The position numbers were made by a program, and so were the translations under genes. Positions 1 to 6,370 of a stretch of 10,158 nt of DNA are shown in pieces. The notes below the pieces were generated by a model that was not told where the DNA came from, ran no database searches, and saw only the letters and a program-made list of their open reading frames with translations. Origin of the DNA: an uncultured Mollicutes bacterium. GTDB taxonomy: Bacteria; Bacillota_I; Bacilli_A; RFN20; CAG-288. The DNA lies in assembly GCA_900549915.1 (NCBI GenBank), contig URQF01000044.1, positions 1 to 10,158 of the forward strand. Direction: 5' to 3'. The stretch's first letter is position 1; the number at the start of each line of letters is the position of its first letter.

Positions 1-2
1 TT

Positions 3-1604
3 ACTAAAAAAAAAAAACAAAAAAAAAAAAGTACCATAAAAAAAAAAGAAAAAGAAAACTCTATCGATGAAGAAGAGGAAGAGACAGAACCCAATGAGGG
101 AAGGTCACTTTCTTCAGATTCTGCTTCCAGCGAAGAACTGCATGATGCTTTGATTCATGCGGATAAAAGCAGTCTGATCAAGCTTTTCGAAGATAATTCT
201 GCTGTTCAACTAGCAGATGCCTTGCTTCCATTAGGCAATGATCAGATAGTTCTTTTCTATTCCATTATTTCTTTTGATTACGATAAATTAGGTGAAATTT
301 TCTCTTACCTCTCTGTTGATGAAAGAATTTCCCTTGTGAATAACCTTCCGAAAAAGACCATACAAGCTGTCTTATCCAATGTCCCGAACGATGATCTTGC
401 CGATTTTCTGGAAGACATTACAAAAGCCTTGCGAAGCAAGATTCTCACTTACCTTCCGAATAAACGAAGAGCCATTATCGAAGAGCTTGCCCGTTTCTCT
501 GACGATACCGTCGGATCTATCAGGACAACCGAATACCTTTCGGTCTTATCCGGAACAACAGTCGAAGACGTCTTCAAGAAAATCAAGGCGATTGGAAACC
601 AGCTGGAAACAGTCCGCACAATCTTTGTCGTGGATGAAAAAAACAAACTTCTTGGAACAGAAAGACTCGAATCGTTGAGGTTTGAAAAACCAGAAGCCCG
701 CATCGATCAAGTCAGGAGCAAAGACTTCTCCTTTATTTCTCCCGTTGCCGATAAGGAAAGCGCAGTTCCAATCTGCCAGGAATATGATCTTCCTGTCCTT
801 CCTGTTGTCAGCAGAACTGGTGAAAGGCTTGGCATTGTTACTTTCGATGATGTCATGGATGTCTTAGAAGAGGAAAGCACGGAAGATATTCTTCATCAAG
901 GTGCCGTCGCTCCAAGCAAAACCCCTTATAGGCAGAACAAAGTCTACCGGATTGCATTTTCCTATGTCATCTGGCTTGTCATCCTTTTGATTCTCAACAC
1001 CTTCTCCTCCATCGTCCTGAACCGTTTCGAAATGGCATTGACAACACTTCCGGTTTTAACCGCCTTCATCCCAGCCTTAAACGACTCTGTCGGAAACTCC
1101 TCGAGTCAAACAGCTTCCATGGTCATTCGTGCTATGGCCACAGGAGAACTCAATAAGAAAGACTATTTCAAAGCATCCAGGCGTGAATTATGCGTTGGTG
1201 CTATCACCGGTTTCTTATCTGCAGTATTCAACTTTGGATGGGTCATCGCTGAGCTTAATATCCCAGGCCTTTTAGGCTCTGACTCCCGGAGCTTCCTGAA
1301 TAACCCTGCTTTCAGGGCAAGCTTCGGAAACAATAAACAGCTTGTCATAAGGACAATCGCCGGCATCACTTCACTCGCCTTGTTTGTCGGTATCACCTTC
1401 TCGAAGTTCTTTGCTTCTATGCTTCCTCTTCTTGCCAAAGCTCTTCACATTGATCCTGCTGTCAGGTCTGGTCCGTTAAGGACTTCCATCAGGGATATCA
1501 TTACCCTTCTTCTGTATTTCGGAATTGCCACTTTAATCATCAACTCGATTGATCCTGGAGAGATTCCTCTCTCTAGGAACATCAGGATGAACAGGGCTTT
1601 GTAA
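3..1604 (+). CDS. mgtE: MgtE-family magnesium channel/transporter, copy 1 (5' end outside window)
   Basis: Predicted Mg2+ channel of the cytoplasmic membrane. The frame is open to the left edge with no in-frame ATG, so the start lies outside; a TTG at 150 has no ribosome site and would discard a highly charged N-terminus (poly-Lys, then five Glu). The layout follows MgtE: helical N domain (about nt 150-500), two CBS domains (about 500-890, with VGSIRTTEY and LGIVTFDDVMDV), a connecting helix, and five membrane segments (about 955-1560). Family pore motifs are altered: GNSSSQ (1092-1109) where relatives usually have GNAGxQ. The TM5 motif DPAVRSGP plus the downstream Asp codon at 1494, equivalent to the channel's Mg2+-site Asp, is kept. 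It is followed after 14 nt by a second mgtE. Family assignment is firm; transport activity and ion choice are inferred. Confidence 0.93.
   Translation, partial: TKKKKQKKKSTIKKKEKENSIDEEEEETEPNEGRSLSSDSASSEELHDALIHADKSSLIKLFEDNSAVQLADALLPLGNDQIVLFYSIISFDYDKLGEIFSYLSVDERISLVNNLPKKTIQAVLSNVPNDDLADFLEDITKALRSKILTYLPNKRRAIIEELARFSDDTVGSIRTTEYLSVLSGTTVEDVFKKIKAIGNQLETVRTIFVVDEKNKLLGTERLESLRFEKPEARIDQVRSKDFSFISPVADKESAVPICQEYDLPVLPVVSRTGERLGIVTFDDVMDVLEEESTEDILHQGAVAPSKTPYRQNKVYRIAFSYVIWLVILLILNTFSSIVLNRFEMALTTLPVLTAFIPALNDSVGNSSSQTASMVIRAMATGELNKKDYFKASRRELCVGAITGFLSAVFNFGWVIAELNIPGLLGSDSRSFLNNPAFRASFGNNKQLVIRTIAGITSLALFVGITFSKFFASMLPLLAKALHIDPAVRSGPLRTSIRDIITLLLYFGIATLIINSIDPGEIPLSRNIRMNRAL
6..58 (+). 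repeat. Poly-A tracts (A12, A12, A10) inside the mgtE1 reading frame
   Basis: Three long adenine runs lie at 6-17, 19-30 and 38-47, followed by shorter A5 and A4 runs. In the mgtE1 frame they encode runs of lysine (AAA codons) broken by Gln, Ser-Thr-Ile and Glu. Such tracts are prone to slippage in replication and transcription, so copy number could alter the frame. Whether they are coding depends on the start codon, which is outside the window. Confidence 0.8.
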
Positions 1605-1618
1605 TGTGAGGATAAGAT

Positions 1619-3112
1619 ATGAAAAAAGATAAGAACATGGAAAAGAAGCCTGAAGAAATCAAGGCAGATGAAAGCATCAAAGGCCGCGTCAATCATCCTC
1701 TTTCTCCGGATGCCTTAAAAGCAATCATCCACAACAAGAATACAAATATCCTCAATATCAGGGTTGATAGCTATGATCCGATCAACGTTGCCAAAGCCGT
1801 CGAAGAATTAGACCCGGAAGAGATGCTTTTCTTCTTCAAAACTGTCAAAAGCGATCTCTCTGCGGAAGTTTTTACTCACCTCAGCCAAGAATCGAAAGAA
1901 GAGGTAGTCTCTGCTTTCTCGAGCACCGAACTTCATAATCTTGTTGAACCAATGGCAAAGGATGACCTTGTGGACTTCGTGGATGATCTTCCATCGAATT
2001 TAATCACAAAGGTATTAAAAGCAACTTCTCCGGAAGATAAACAACTTGTTACATCCTATCTCAATTTTAAAGACGATTCTGCAGGTACATTAAGGACCCC
2101 AGAATACTTAGAACTAAAAGAGAGTGACACCATCGGCCATGCCATTAAGAAAATCCGGGAAGAAGGTGAAAGCAAGGAAACTATCTGGGAATTATTTGTC
2201 ATCGACAATACCAGAAGACTTGTCGGAACAGTCACTCTGGATCGTCTCATTGAAGCGGATGAAAATGATAAGGTTGAGGCAATCAGGAATACCGATGTCA
2301 TCTCGGCAAATGTCAACACGGATCAGGAAGTCGTTCTGAAAGCATTCCGGAAATACGATGTCTCCGTTATTCCAGTTGTCAACAATGACCAGCGAAGGCT
2401 CGGTATCATCACTTTCGATGATGCTATGGATGTGGCATCAGATGAAATCACGGAAGATATCGCCTTGTCTTCCGCAGTCTTGCCTAGCGAAACACCTTAT
2501 AGGAAGCTGAACATCTTCAAGATGGTCAAGAACTATGCGGTCTGGTTAATTGCACTACTTGCCCTCGATACCTTTACCTCTATTGTCAGGGCAAACCTCC
2601 AGGCTCCTCTTGCTGTCTTCCCGCTATTGATTACGTTACTACCTTCTATTATGGCTGCAAACGGAAATGCAACGGATCAAACTTCCGCTGTCACTATCCG
2701 AGAAATGGCCTTAGGAAACATTACCGAGAAAAACTTTGGAAAAGCATTATGGAAAGAGGCACGTGCGGCAAGGATAACCGGTGCTATCTTAGCTGTTGTC
2801 GCCTTTGGCTGGACAAGGCTTGAAGTTTCAACTCCTCTTCTGACAAAGAGCGAAGAATCCATTGCCTATATTCAGACTTATTATAATGGGAACACTACAC
2901 TTGTCTATCTCTTAATAGCCTTGGCTTCCGCACTGACTTACTTCTTATCCATTACAATTGCAAAGGTCTTAGCCTGCTCGCTTCCAATGGTAGCAAAGAA
3001 GAGGCACCTTGATCCTGCTGTCAGGTCACAGCCTGTTCTCTCTACCATTATGGATATCAGGTCCATTGTCTGCTTCTTCCTCTTCTCCTTGATTATCTTA
3101 AAAGGAATCTAG
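1619..3112 (+). CDS. mgtE: MgtE-family magnesium channel/transporter, copy 2 (divergent paralog)
   Basis: 497-residue paralog of the preceding gene. ATG at 1619 is preceded by GAGG with 7-nt spacing. It has a charged N-terminus (about 1-30), the MgtE N domain (MAKDDLVDFVDDLP), a CBS pair (AGTLRTPEYLEL to LGIITFDDAMDV) and five membrane segments from about residue 303. Pore motifs diverge further than in copy 1: GNATDQ at 349-354 replaces GNAGxQ, and the TM5 motif reads DPAVRSQP, with Gln471 at the usual Gly. The following Asp479 is kept. Nucleotide similarity to copy 1 is obvious around the second CBS domain (about 837-900 versus 2404-2460), supporting old tandem duplication. MgtE works as a homodimer, so a heterodimer is conceivable but unproven. 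Cotranscription with copy 1 and the SRAP gene is likely. Confidence 0.93.
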   Translation: MKKDKNMEKKPEEIKADESIKGRVNHPLSPDALKAIIHNKNTNILNIRVDSYDPINVAKAVEELDPEEMLFFFKTVKSDLSAEVFTHLSQESKEEVVSAFSSTELHNLVEPMAKDDLVDFVDDLPSNLITKVLKATSPEDKQLVTSYLNFKDDSAGTLRTPEYLELKESDTIGHAIKKIREEGESKETIWELFVIDNTRRLVGTVTLDRLIEADENDKVEAIRNTDVISANVNTDQEVVLKAFRKYDVSVIPVVNNDQRRLGIITFDDAMDVASDEITEDIALSSAVLPSETPYRKLNIFKMVKNYAVWLIALLALDTFTSIVRANLQAPLAVFPLLITLLPSIMAANGNATDQTSAVTIREMALGNITEKNFGKALWKEARAARITGAILAVVAFGWTRLEVSTPLLTKSEESIAYIQTYYNGNTTLVYLLIALASALTYFLSITIAKVLACSLPMVAKKRHLDPAVRSQPVLSTIMDIRSIVCFFLFSLIILKGI

Positions 3113-3121
3113 TCGATTCCT
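3103..3121 (+). promoter_or_regulatory. Hairpin between mgtE2 stop and SRAP start
   Basis: AGGAATC (3103-3109) and GATTCCT (3115-3121) are perfect inverted repeats around a 5-nt loop, TAGTC, whose first three bases are the mgtE2 stop codon. The SRAP ATG follows immediately at 3122, and the only Shine-Dalgarno-like AGGA is inside the left arm. There is no T-run, so it is not a terminator. A ribosome finishing mgtE2 would melt it, which suggests translational coupling; this role is inferred. Confidence 0.45.
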
Positions 3122-3670
3122 ATGTGCCAGAGATTCAAACTCAGTTCTTCCTCAAAGACTCTCTTCTCATCCCTAGACGGATATGAAGAGAGTTTTTCTC
3201 TTGAAGAAACAAATCTAAATCAGCCTGCTTTATGTTTAATCAAAGAAAACGGGCAATATAAGGTAAAGTATCTGACTTTCGGATACTCTCTCTTAGGAAA
3301 GATTGTCTTTAATGCAAAGAGTGAGACAGTTGCCGAGAAGTCCCTTTTCAAAGAAGACTTTAGACTTCGGAGAGCATTAGTTCCAGTCACTGGTTTTTAT
3401 GAGTATGATAAGAACCAAATCCCACATTATTTTGAAGAAGAGAATAAGAATAGGTTCTACCTAGCAGCCATCTATCATAGCTCCAATTTTGTACTATTAA
3501 CAGAGAAACCGGAAGAAGCAGTCTCTTACTATCATCCAAGAATGCCTTTTGTCATCCACAAAAAAGAAAAGTCCCTGTATCTCAATACAGAGACTCAAAT
3601 CAAAGACAGGATCAATCGACAAAGAGTCAAGCTCGTAGATGCATTAAGCCCACAGCTTTCCTTATTCTAG
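3122..3670 (+). CDS. SRAP-domain abasic-site processing protein (YedK/HMCES family)
   Basis: 182-residue SRAP protein. In this family the Met is removed and Cys2 forms a thiazolidine DNA-protein crosslink with abasic sites in single-stranded DNA, shielding them at replication forks. Visible features are Cys2 (MCQRF), N64 in FNAKSET (relatives usually have NARSE, so Lys replaces Arg at 66), LRRALVPVTGFYEY with catalytic Glu94, and YHPRMP with His138. It is shorter than the roughly 220 residues common in the family, with a compact N-terminal half. The last five residues are QLSLF, matching the consensus peptide that binds the bacterial beta sliding clamp. It lies 9 nt behind mgtE2, with no good ribosome site of its own. 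Its stop overlaps the convergent methyltransferase stop. Family and active site are clear; clamp binding is predicted. Confidence 0.92.
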   Translation: MCQRFKLSSSSKTLFSSLDGYEESFSLEETNLNQPALCLIKENGQYKVKYLTFGYSLLGKIVFNAKSETVAEKSLFKEDFRLRRALVPVTGFYEYDKNQIPHYFEEENKNRFYLAAIYHSSNFVLLTEKPEEAVSYYHPRMPFVIHKKEKSLYLNTETQIKDRINRQRVKLVDALSPQLSLF

Positions 3671-4368
3671 CCTTGCCTCTTTAGCTCATAAAGTCCGATG
3701 GCGATAGATGTCGTCAGATTCAGACTATCTACTTCATCACTCTGCTCAATTCGGATATTGTTTTCGTTATGGATTTCTTTTGGTAGTCCCGTTGCCTCAT
3801 TTCCGAATACCAGAGAGCAGGGCTTCTTGAACTTTACATCCTTTAAAGGGGAACTCGTATCTAGGACGAATGGATAATAAGGGCGCGAATAAGCCTTAAG
3901 GTAGTCTTCGAAGGAAGAAAACGTCTCAATCCGAAGATGAAAAAGGGCACCCCTGGATGCACGGACAGCTTTCGGAGAAAAATAGTCAGCACAAGGAGTA
4001 ATCAACGCAAGATCGTGAAAGCCAAAAGCGAGAAGCGTACGCCTTGCGTTGCCAAGATTTCCCCTGTCGGATGGGTTCACCCTAACAAGATGACAAGCCT
4101 TTGGATCAAGAACAGACTCAAACTTTGAGAAGACACCTAAGACATGTGCGTTCTCTTTGCTTTTGGTTACCGCAAAAGCCTTGGCAGAAACAACAATCTT
4201 TTTGTTGTCGACCCTTGTCAAAAGTTTTTCATACCCAGGCGTATTGACAGCATCCGGTGAGACATAGACAATGCGGAGTTTATCCGGCCTATTGTGAATC
4301 AGCTCAAATGTCGGAAAGAAACCTTCCGTATAAGAATAATCGAGATCTTTCTGGTAATTTTTTATCAT
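3667..4368 (-). CDS. TrmH/SpoU-family RNA 2'-O-methyltransferase
   Basis: 233-residue SPOUT-class methyltransferase, expected to transfer a methyl from S-adenosylmethionine to a ribose 2'-OH in rRNA or tRNA. All three knot motifs are visible: motif 1 at about 97-111 (VNPSDRGNLGNARRT, keeping the conserved Asn and Arg), motif 2 at 185-195 (SLVFGNEATGL) and motif 3 at 207-228 (IEQSDEVDSLNLTTSIAIGLYE). The first ~85 residues resemble a small substrate-recognition domain, as in RlmB-like proteins, but are diverged, so the exact target cannot be named. I chose ATG at 4368 because the open frame upstream crosses the rpsR terminator. This start has no Shine-Dalgarno. The gene converges on the SRAP gene with overlapping stops. 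Confidence 0.88.
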   Translation of the reverse strand: MIKNYQKDLDYSYTEGFFPTFELIHNRPDKLRIVYVSPDAVNTPGYEKLLTRVDNKKIVVSAKAFAVTKSKENAHVLGVFSKFESVLDPKACHLVRVNPSDRGNLGNARRTLLAFGFHDLALITPCADYFSPKAVRASRGALFHLRIETFSSFEDYLKAYSRPYYPFVLDTSSPLKDVKFKKPCSLVFGNEATGLPKEIHNENNIRIEQSDEVDSLNLTTSIAIGLYELKRQG

Positions 4369-4374
4369 AAAATT

Positions 4375-4403
4375 ATTGTATCTGTTTTTTGATGAAGAAA
4401 AAA
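4375..4403 (-). promoter_or_regulatory. Possible promoter of the TrmH-family gene, placed for a leaderless mRNA
   Basis: On the minus strand a TACAAT -10-like hexamer (4380-4375) lies 6 nt before the ATG at 4368. Transcription would therefore start at or next to the start codon, matching the absence of a ribosome site. The -35 position at 17-bp spacing is only TTTTTT, inside the terminator T-run, so support is weak. Confidence 0.3.
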
Positions 4404-4428
4404 GCCCGGTGATGCATCCGGGCTTTTT
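4398..4428 (-). terminator. Bidirectional intrinsic terminator of the rpsF-ssb-rpsR operon
   Basis: AAAAAGCCCGG (4399-4409) pairs perfectly with CCGGGCTTTTT (4418-4428) across an 8-nt loop. The minus-strand copy ends in six T residues and lies 16 nt past the rpsR stop. The plus-strand T5 could also stop transcripts reading rightward from the SRAP operon. Confidence 0.92.
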
Positions 4429-4444
4429 AGGTTTCTGATTTAGT

Positions 4445-4672
4445 TTAGTTATCGGAAACGAAGGGTAACAGAGCCATATAACGTGCACGTTTGATGGCAG
4501 TTGCTAACCTACGCTGATACTTGGCAGAAGTTCCAGTGATCCGCTTCGGAGTGATCTTGCCGCTGGGCGAGATGTACTTCTTTAAGAGATCGACATCTTT
4601 GTAATCGATGTACTTGATATGGTTCTTCGTGAAGTAGCAAACCTTTTTACGGGGTTTCATTCTTTTGAACAT
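4445..4672 (-). CDS. rpsR: 30S ribosomal protein bS18
   Basis: 75-residue bS18 of the small-subunit platform, which binds 16S rRNA as a heterodimer with bS6. Hallmarks are RKKVCYF near the N-terminus, IDYKDVDLLKKYISPSGKITPKRITG, and the RRLATAIKRARYMALLPFV tail. Only one Cys is present (residue 12); the Cys positions some relatives have a few residues later and in the TGxCAKHQ stretch are Thr and Ser here, so this is a non-zinc type. ATG at 4672 has AAAGGA upstream with long spacing; Met5 is an alternative start. It is the last gene of the operon, 34 nt after ssb, with a strong terminator behind it. Confidence 0.97.
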   Translation of the reverse strand: MFKRMKPRKKVCYFTKNHIKYIDYKDVDLLKKYISPSGKITPKRITGTSAKYQRRLATAIKRARYMALLPFVSDN

Positions 4673-4706
4673 ATTCTTTTTTCCATCCTTTCTCGTGAGC
4701 TAATAG

Positions 4707-5147
4707 CTAGAACGGAAGATCGTCGTCCGAAGAATCGATTCCCTCGTGGGAAGCATTGCTGTTGCTGTCTTGGATATCCTGATTGACGCTCGGAGCATAA
4801 TCGCTCGGAGCGGCATCCGAAGCTCCCTTCCGTTCAAGGAACTGAACGGATTCGGCAACGACTTCGATGACTGAACGTTTTTGTTTGTTGCGGTCTTCGT
4901 AGCTGCGCTGATTGAGACGGCCATCAACACCGATCAAGGAACCCTTGGTGCAGTATTTGGCAACATTCTCAGCAGTCTTGTTCCAGCAGGTGCACGGGAT
5001 AAAGCTAGCAGAACGCTCAGCACCGGTCTTTGCAGGGTTATCCACTGCAATGGTGAACGAAGTCACCGAACTTCCGCTGTTCGTCCGCTTCCTTTCTGGA
5101 TCCCGGACCATTCTTCCGACTAATACGACACGATTCATTCCAGCCAT
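4707..5147 (-). CDS. ssb: Single-stranded DNA-binding protein
   Basis: 146-residue SSB that coats single-stranded DNA during replication and repair and recruits partners through its tail. An OB fold covers about 1-106 (MNRVVLVGRMVRDPERKR, SFTIAVDN, FIPCTCWNKTAENV, GVDGRLNQRSYED), followed by a Ser/Asp-rich disordered linker and the diagnostic acidic tip DDDLPF. ATG at 5147 is supported by AAAGGAGA at 6-nt spacing; Met4 would place the site farther away. It sits between rpsF (28-nt gap) and rpsR (34-nt gap), the classic arrangement. Some single-base-rich stretches of the linker are less conserved but the frame is intact. Confidence 0.97.
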   Translation of the reverse strand: MAGMNRVVLVGRMVRDPERKRTNSGSSVTSFTIAVDNPAKTGAERSASFIPCTCWNKTAENVAKYCTKGSLIGVDGRLNQRSYEDRNKQKRSVIEVVAESVQFLERKGASDAAPSDYAPSVNQDIQDSNSNASHEGIDSSDDDLPF

Positions 5148-5175
5148 AGCTAATCTCCTTTCCCGAGTGCTTTAA

Positions 5176-5460
5176 TTAGTGAGCAACGGTGAAAAGGAAA
5201 CGCATGACCTTTTCGTCAAGAAGCCTGACTTTGGTTGCCTGATCGACAATAGCGCCTTCAGCGTTAAGTTCGACGACAACATAGTAGCCTTTGGTCTGCT
5301 TCTTGATTTCATAGGCCAGGTCTCTCCTTCCCCACTTATTGACTCCGGTGATCTGTGCACCATTGTCCGTGAGAAGCTTCTGAAGTTTTTCGTTTTCCTT
5401 CTCTAACTCCTCATCGCTAAGAGTGGGCATAAGGATGTACATGAGTTCATATTTCTTCAT
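5176..5460 (-). CDS. rpsF: 30S ribosomal protein bS6
   Basis: 94-residue bS6, partner of bS18 on the 30S platform. It opens with MKKYELMYILMPTLSDEEL and carries the conserved WGRRDLAYEIKKQTKGYYV core, ending RLLDEKVMRFLFT. Length is typical. ATG at 5460 has AGGGAGG at 9-nt spacing. First gene of rpsF-ssb-rpsR, with its own promoter and a structured leader that may be bound by the bS6:bS18 complex as feedback control. Confidence 0.97.
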   Translation of the reverse strand: MKKYELMYILMPTLSDEELEKENEKLQKLLTDNGAQITGVNKWGRRDLAYEIKKQTKGYYVVVELNAEGAIVDQATKVRLLDEKVMRFLFTVAH

Positions 5461-5545
5461 GTGTTTATACCTCCCTGTGGTCTTTCGGCCGACTCTACAT
5501 CAGGAGCCGGCAAGAAAGTATACGGCCTTTTATTGAAAAGGCCAC
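5461..5545 (-). promoter_or_regulatory. Structured rpsF leader, candidate S6:S18 autoregulatory element
   Basis: The minus-strand leader (about 85 nt) folds a stem of eight pairs, one of them G-U, from 5511-5504 with 5495-5488 around an 8-nt loop. It is followed at once by CCG (5488-5486) and AAAGACCAC, just before the ribosome site. Known S6:S18 leader elements pair a stem-loop with a conserved CCG that mimics the bS18 site on 16S rRNA. The position and CCG fit; a covariance match was not possible here. Confidence 0.5.
5524..5543 (-). other. Perfect 8-bp hairpin at the 5' end of the rpsF transcript
   Basis: GGCCTTTT (5524-5531) and AAAAGGCC (5536-5543) are perfect inverted repeats with a 4-nt loop. 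The predicted transcription start is within a few nt of this stem, so it would cap the mRNA. No T-run follows on either strand, arguing against a terminator. A 5' stabiliser or part of the regulatory fold is more likely. Confidence 0.6.
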
Positions 5546-5550
5546 TTGTT

Positions 5551-5579
5551 ATTCTACCTAACAGAAGGAATAAAGTAAA
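5551..5579 (-). promoter_or_regulatory. Sigma-A-type promoter of rpsF-ssb-rpsR
   Basis: Minus-strand -35 TTTACT (5579-5574), 17-bp spacer, -10 TAGAAT (5556-5551): four and five of six consensus bases. The predicted start is near 5545, giving a leader of about 85 nt. Confidence 0.75.
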
Positions 5580-5683
5580 GAGATATTTAATTCTTGCACC
5601 TTCCACCTCTCTCACTCTATATTAGTTTCCAATCCGATCTTTTTCAAAAGATATTCTGCCTTTACTATTATCACAGGACATAT

Positions 5684-6031
5684 ATGTATCGTGCTTGCAG
5701 GTGGAACTCCTCTAAAAAGCTTGATAACACAGCCTTGATACAAACGAAAAACGCCGCTGGGGAATGGTCTATCTTAAGTTCCTTGAAAGTCAAGAAACTA
5801 ACTCAATTCGTTGAGGAAACGCCTGATAAAATATATAGCCTTCGTTTTGAAACAACAGCCACAGCTACTAAAGACCGAAACAAAGGAAGATTCTGTCTAG
5901 GAAATCGTGCTTTCAGCACTTCTTTCATCAGCAGTCTTCTTCCTTACGTTGATTACAATTACACCTTGCGATGTCTTATCAGATTTTCAATTTCTTTCCT
6001 AAAAGCAAAGCATCGAAAAATCAGACATTAA
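5684..6031 (+). CDS. Hypothetical basic protein, doubtful gene
   Basis: A 115-codon frame starting at ATG 5684, with AGGA 5 nt upstream, in the 600-nt gap between the divergent rpsF promoter and the convergent yolD gene. The protein is basic and tyrosine/serine-rich, with stretches that read like real protein (SILSSLKVKKLTQFVEET, KDRNKGRFCLG) but no domain I recognise, no signal peptide and no clear membrane segment. The frame stays open farther upstream to 5594, without a good start. Codon choice (many cga, cta, ata, act, tca) is more even than in neighbours, which favour atc, gtc and ctt. It could be a transferred orphan, the remnant of a larger gene such as a transposase, or a chance frame. 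No other gene candidate is visible in 5580-6064. Confidence 0.3.
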   Translation: MYRACRWNSSKKLDNTALIQTKNAAGEWSILSSLKVKKLTQFVEETPDKIYSLRFETTATATKDRNKGRFCLGNRAFSTSFISSLLPYVDYNYTLRCLIRFSISFLKAKHRKIRH

Positions 6032-6064
6032 CAAGTCAAATACCTTTCGTCATTCCGAAAAGAT

Positions 6065-6370
6065 CTAAATTTTCGAAAGGGAAAGAAGGTTATCGAAGCA
6101 CAGCCATCCATCCTTAAAACGAATTTTCAGCTGTGGAGTATCACAGTAAAGGAACCTTTTCCTCTGCGTATAGATTCTTCCTTCCTCATAATAAGTAACC
6201 TTCACCCTTTCTTTTTTCTTTAAGGAAACCAAGGTATTGTTAATATCCTCCCTTTCATCCAAAGAAAGTTCAGGACGAGAGACTTTTTCTTCTTCTCTTT
6301 CCCTTTCGTCCAACCTTTCATATTGTCCGGACAGCGACTTGAACGGCAACCACTTTTTCCTACCTCTCAT
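6065..6370 (-). CDS. YolD-like protein
   Basis: 101-residue protein of the YolD-like family, which in Firmicutes is habitually encoded next to UmuC/UvrX-type Y-family polymerases; its biochemical role is unsettled. The N-terminal MRGRKKWLPFKSLSGQYE matches the family's RG-xx-KW-x-PF-x-(A/S)L signature. A central acidic/basic segment (residues 22-50) leads to a beta-rich half (VKVTYYEEGRIYTQRKRFLYCD, then LKIRFKDGWLCFDNLLSL) typical of the fold. ATG at 6370 overlaps the polymerase stop as ATGA, with GGAGG 9 nt upstream, so translation should be coupled. No convincing terminator follows; a 7-bp stem at about 6042-6062 lacks a T-run. Confidence 0.85.
   Translation of the reverse strand: MRGRKKWLPFKSLSGQYERLDEREREEEKVSRPELSLDEREDINNTLVSLKKKERVKVTYYEEGRIYTQRKRFLYCDTPQLKIRFKDGWLCFDNLLSLSKI

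Noticed and set aside
150..152. TTG at 150 as the real mgtE1 start
   Set aside because: It has no ribosome site and the frame continues open to the window edge with a charged N-terminus like that of copy 2.
94..153. ATG at 94 behind an AGAGGAAG-like stretch as a separate small gene or the mgtE1 start
   Set aside because: It is in another frame, ends after 19 codons, and the purine-rich stretch is explained by Glu codons of mgtE1.
4369..4488. Longer start for the TrmH-family protein (at 4488)
   Set aside because: The extra 40 residues are read through the rpsR terminator and the end of rpsR, and do not look like protein.
5594..6031. Transposase remnant or IS element
   Set aside because: No terminal inverted repeats, target duplications or DDE-type motifs could be seen, so I left it as an unknown frame.
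6042..6062. Stem after yolD as its terminator
   Set aside because: Seven pairs with one G-U, and no T-run follows on the minus strand.
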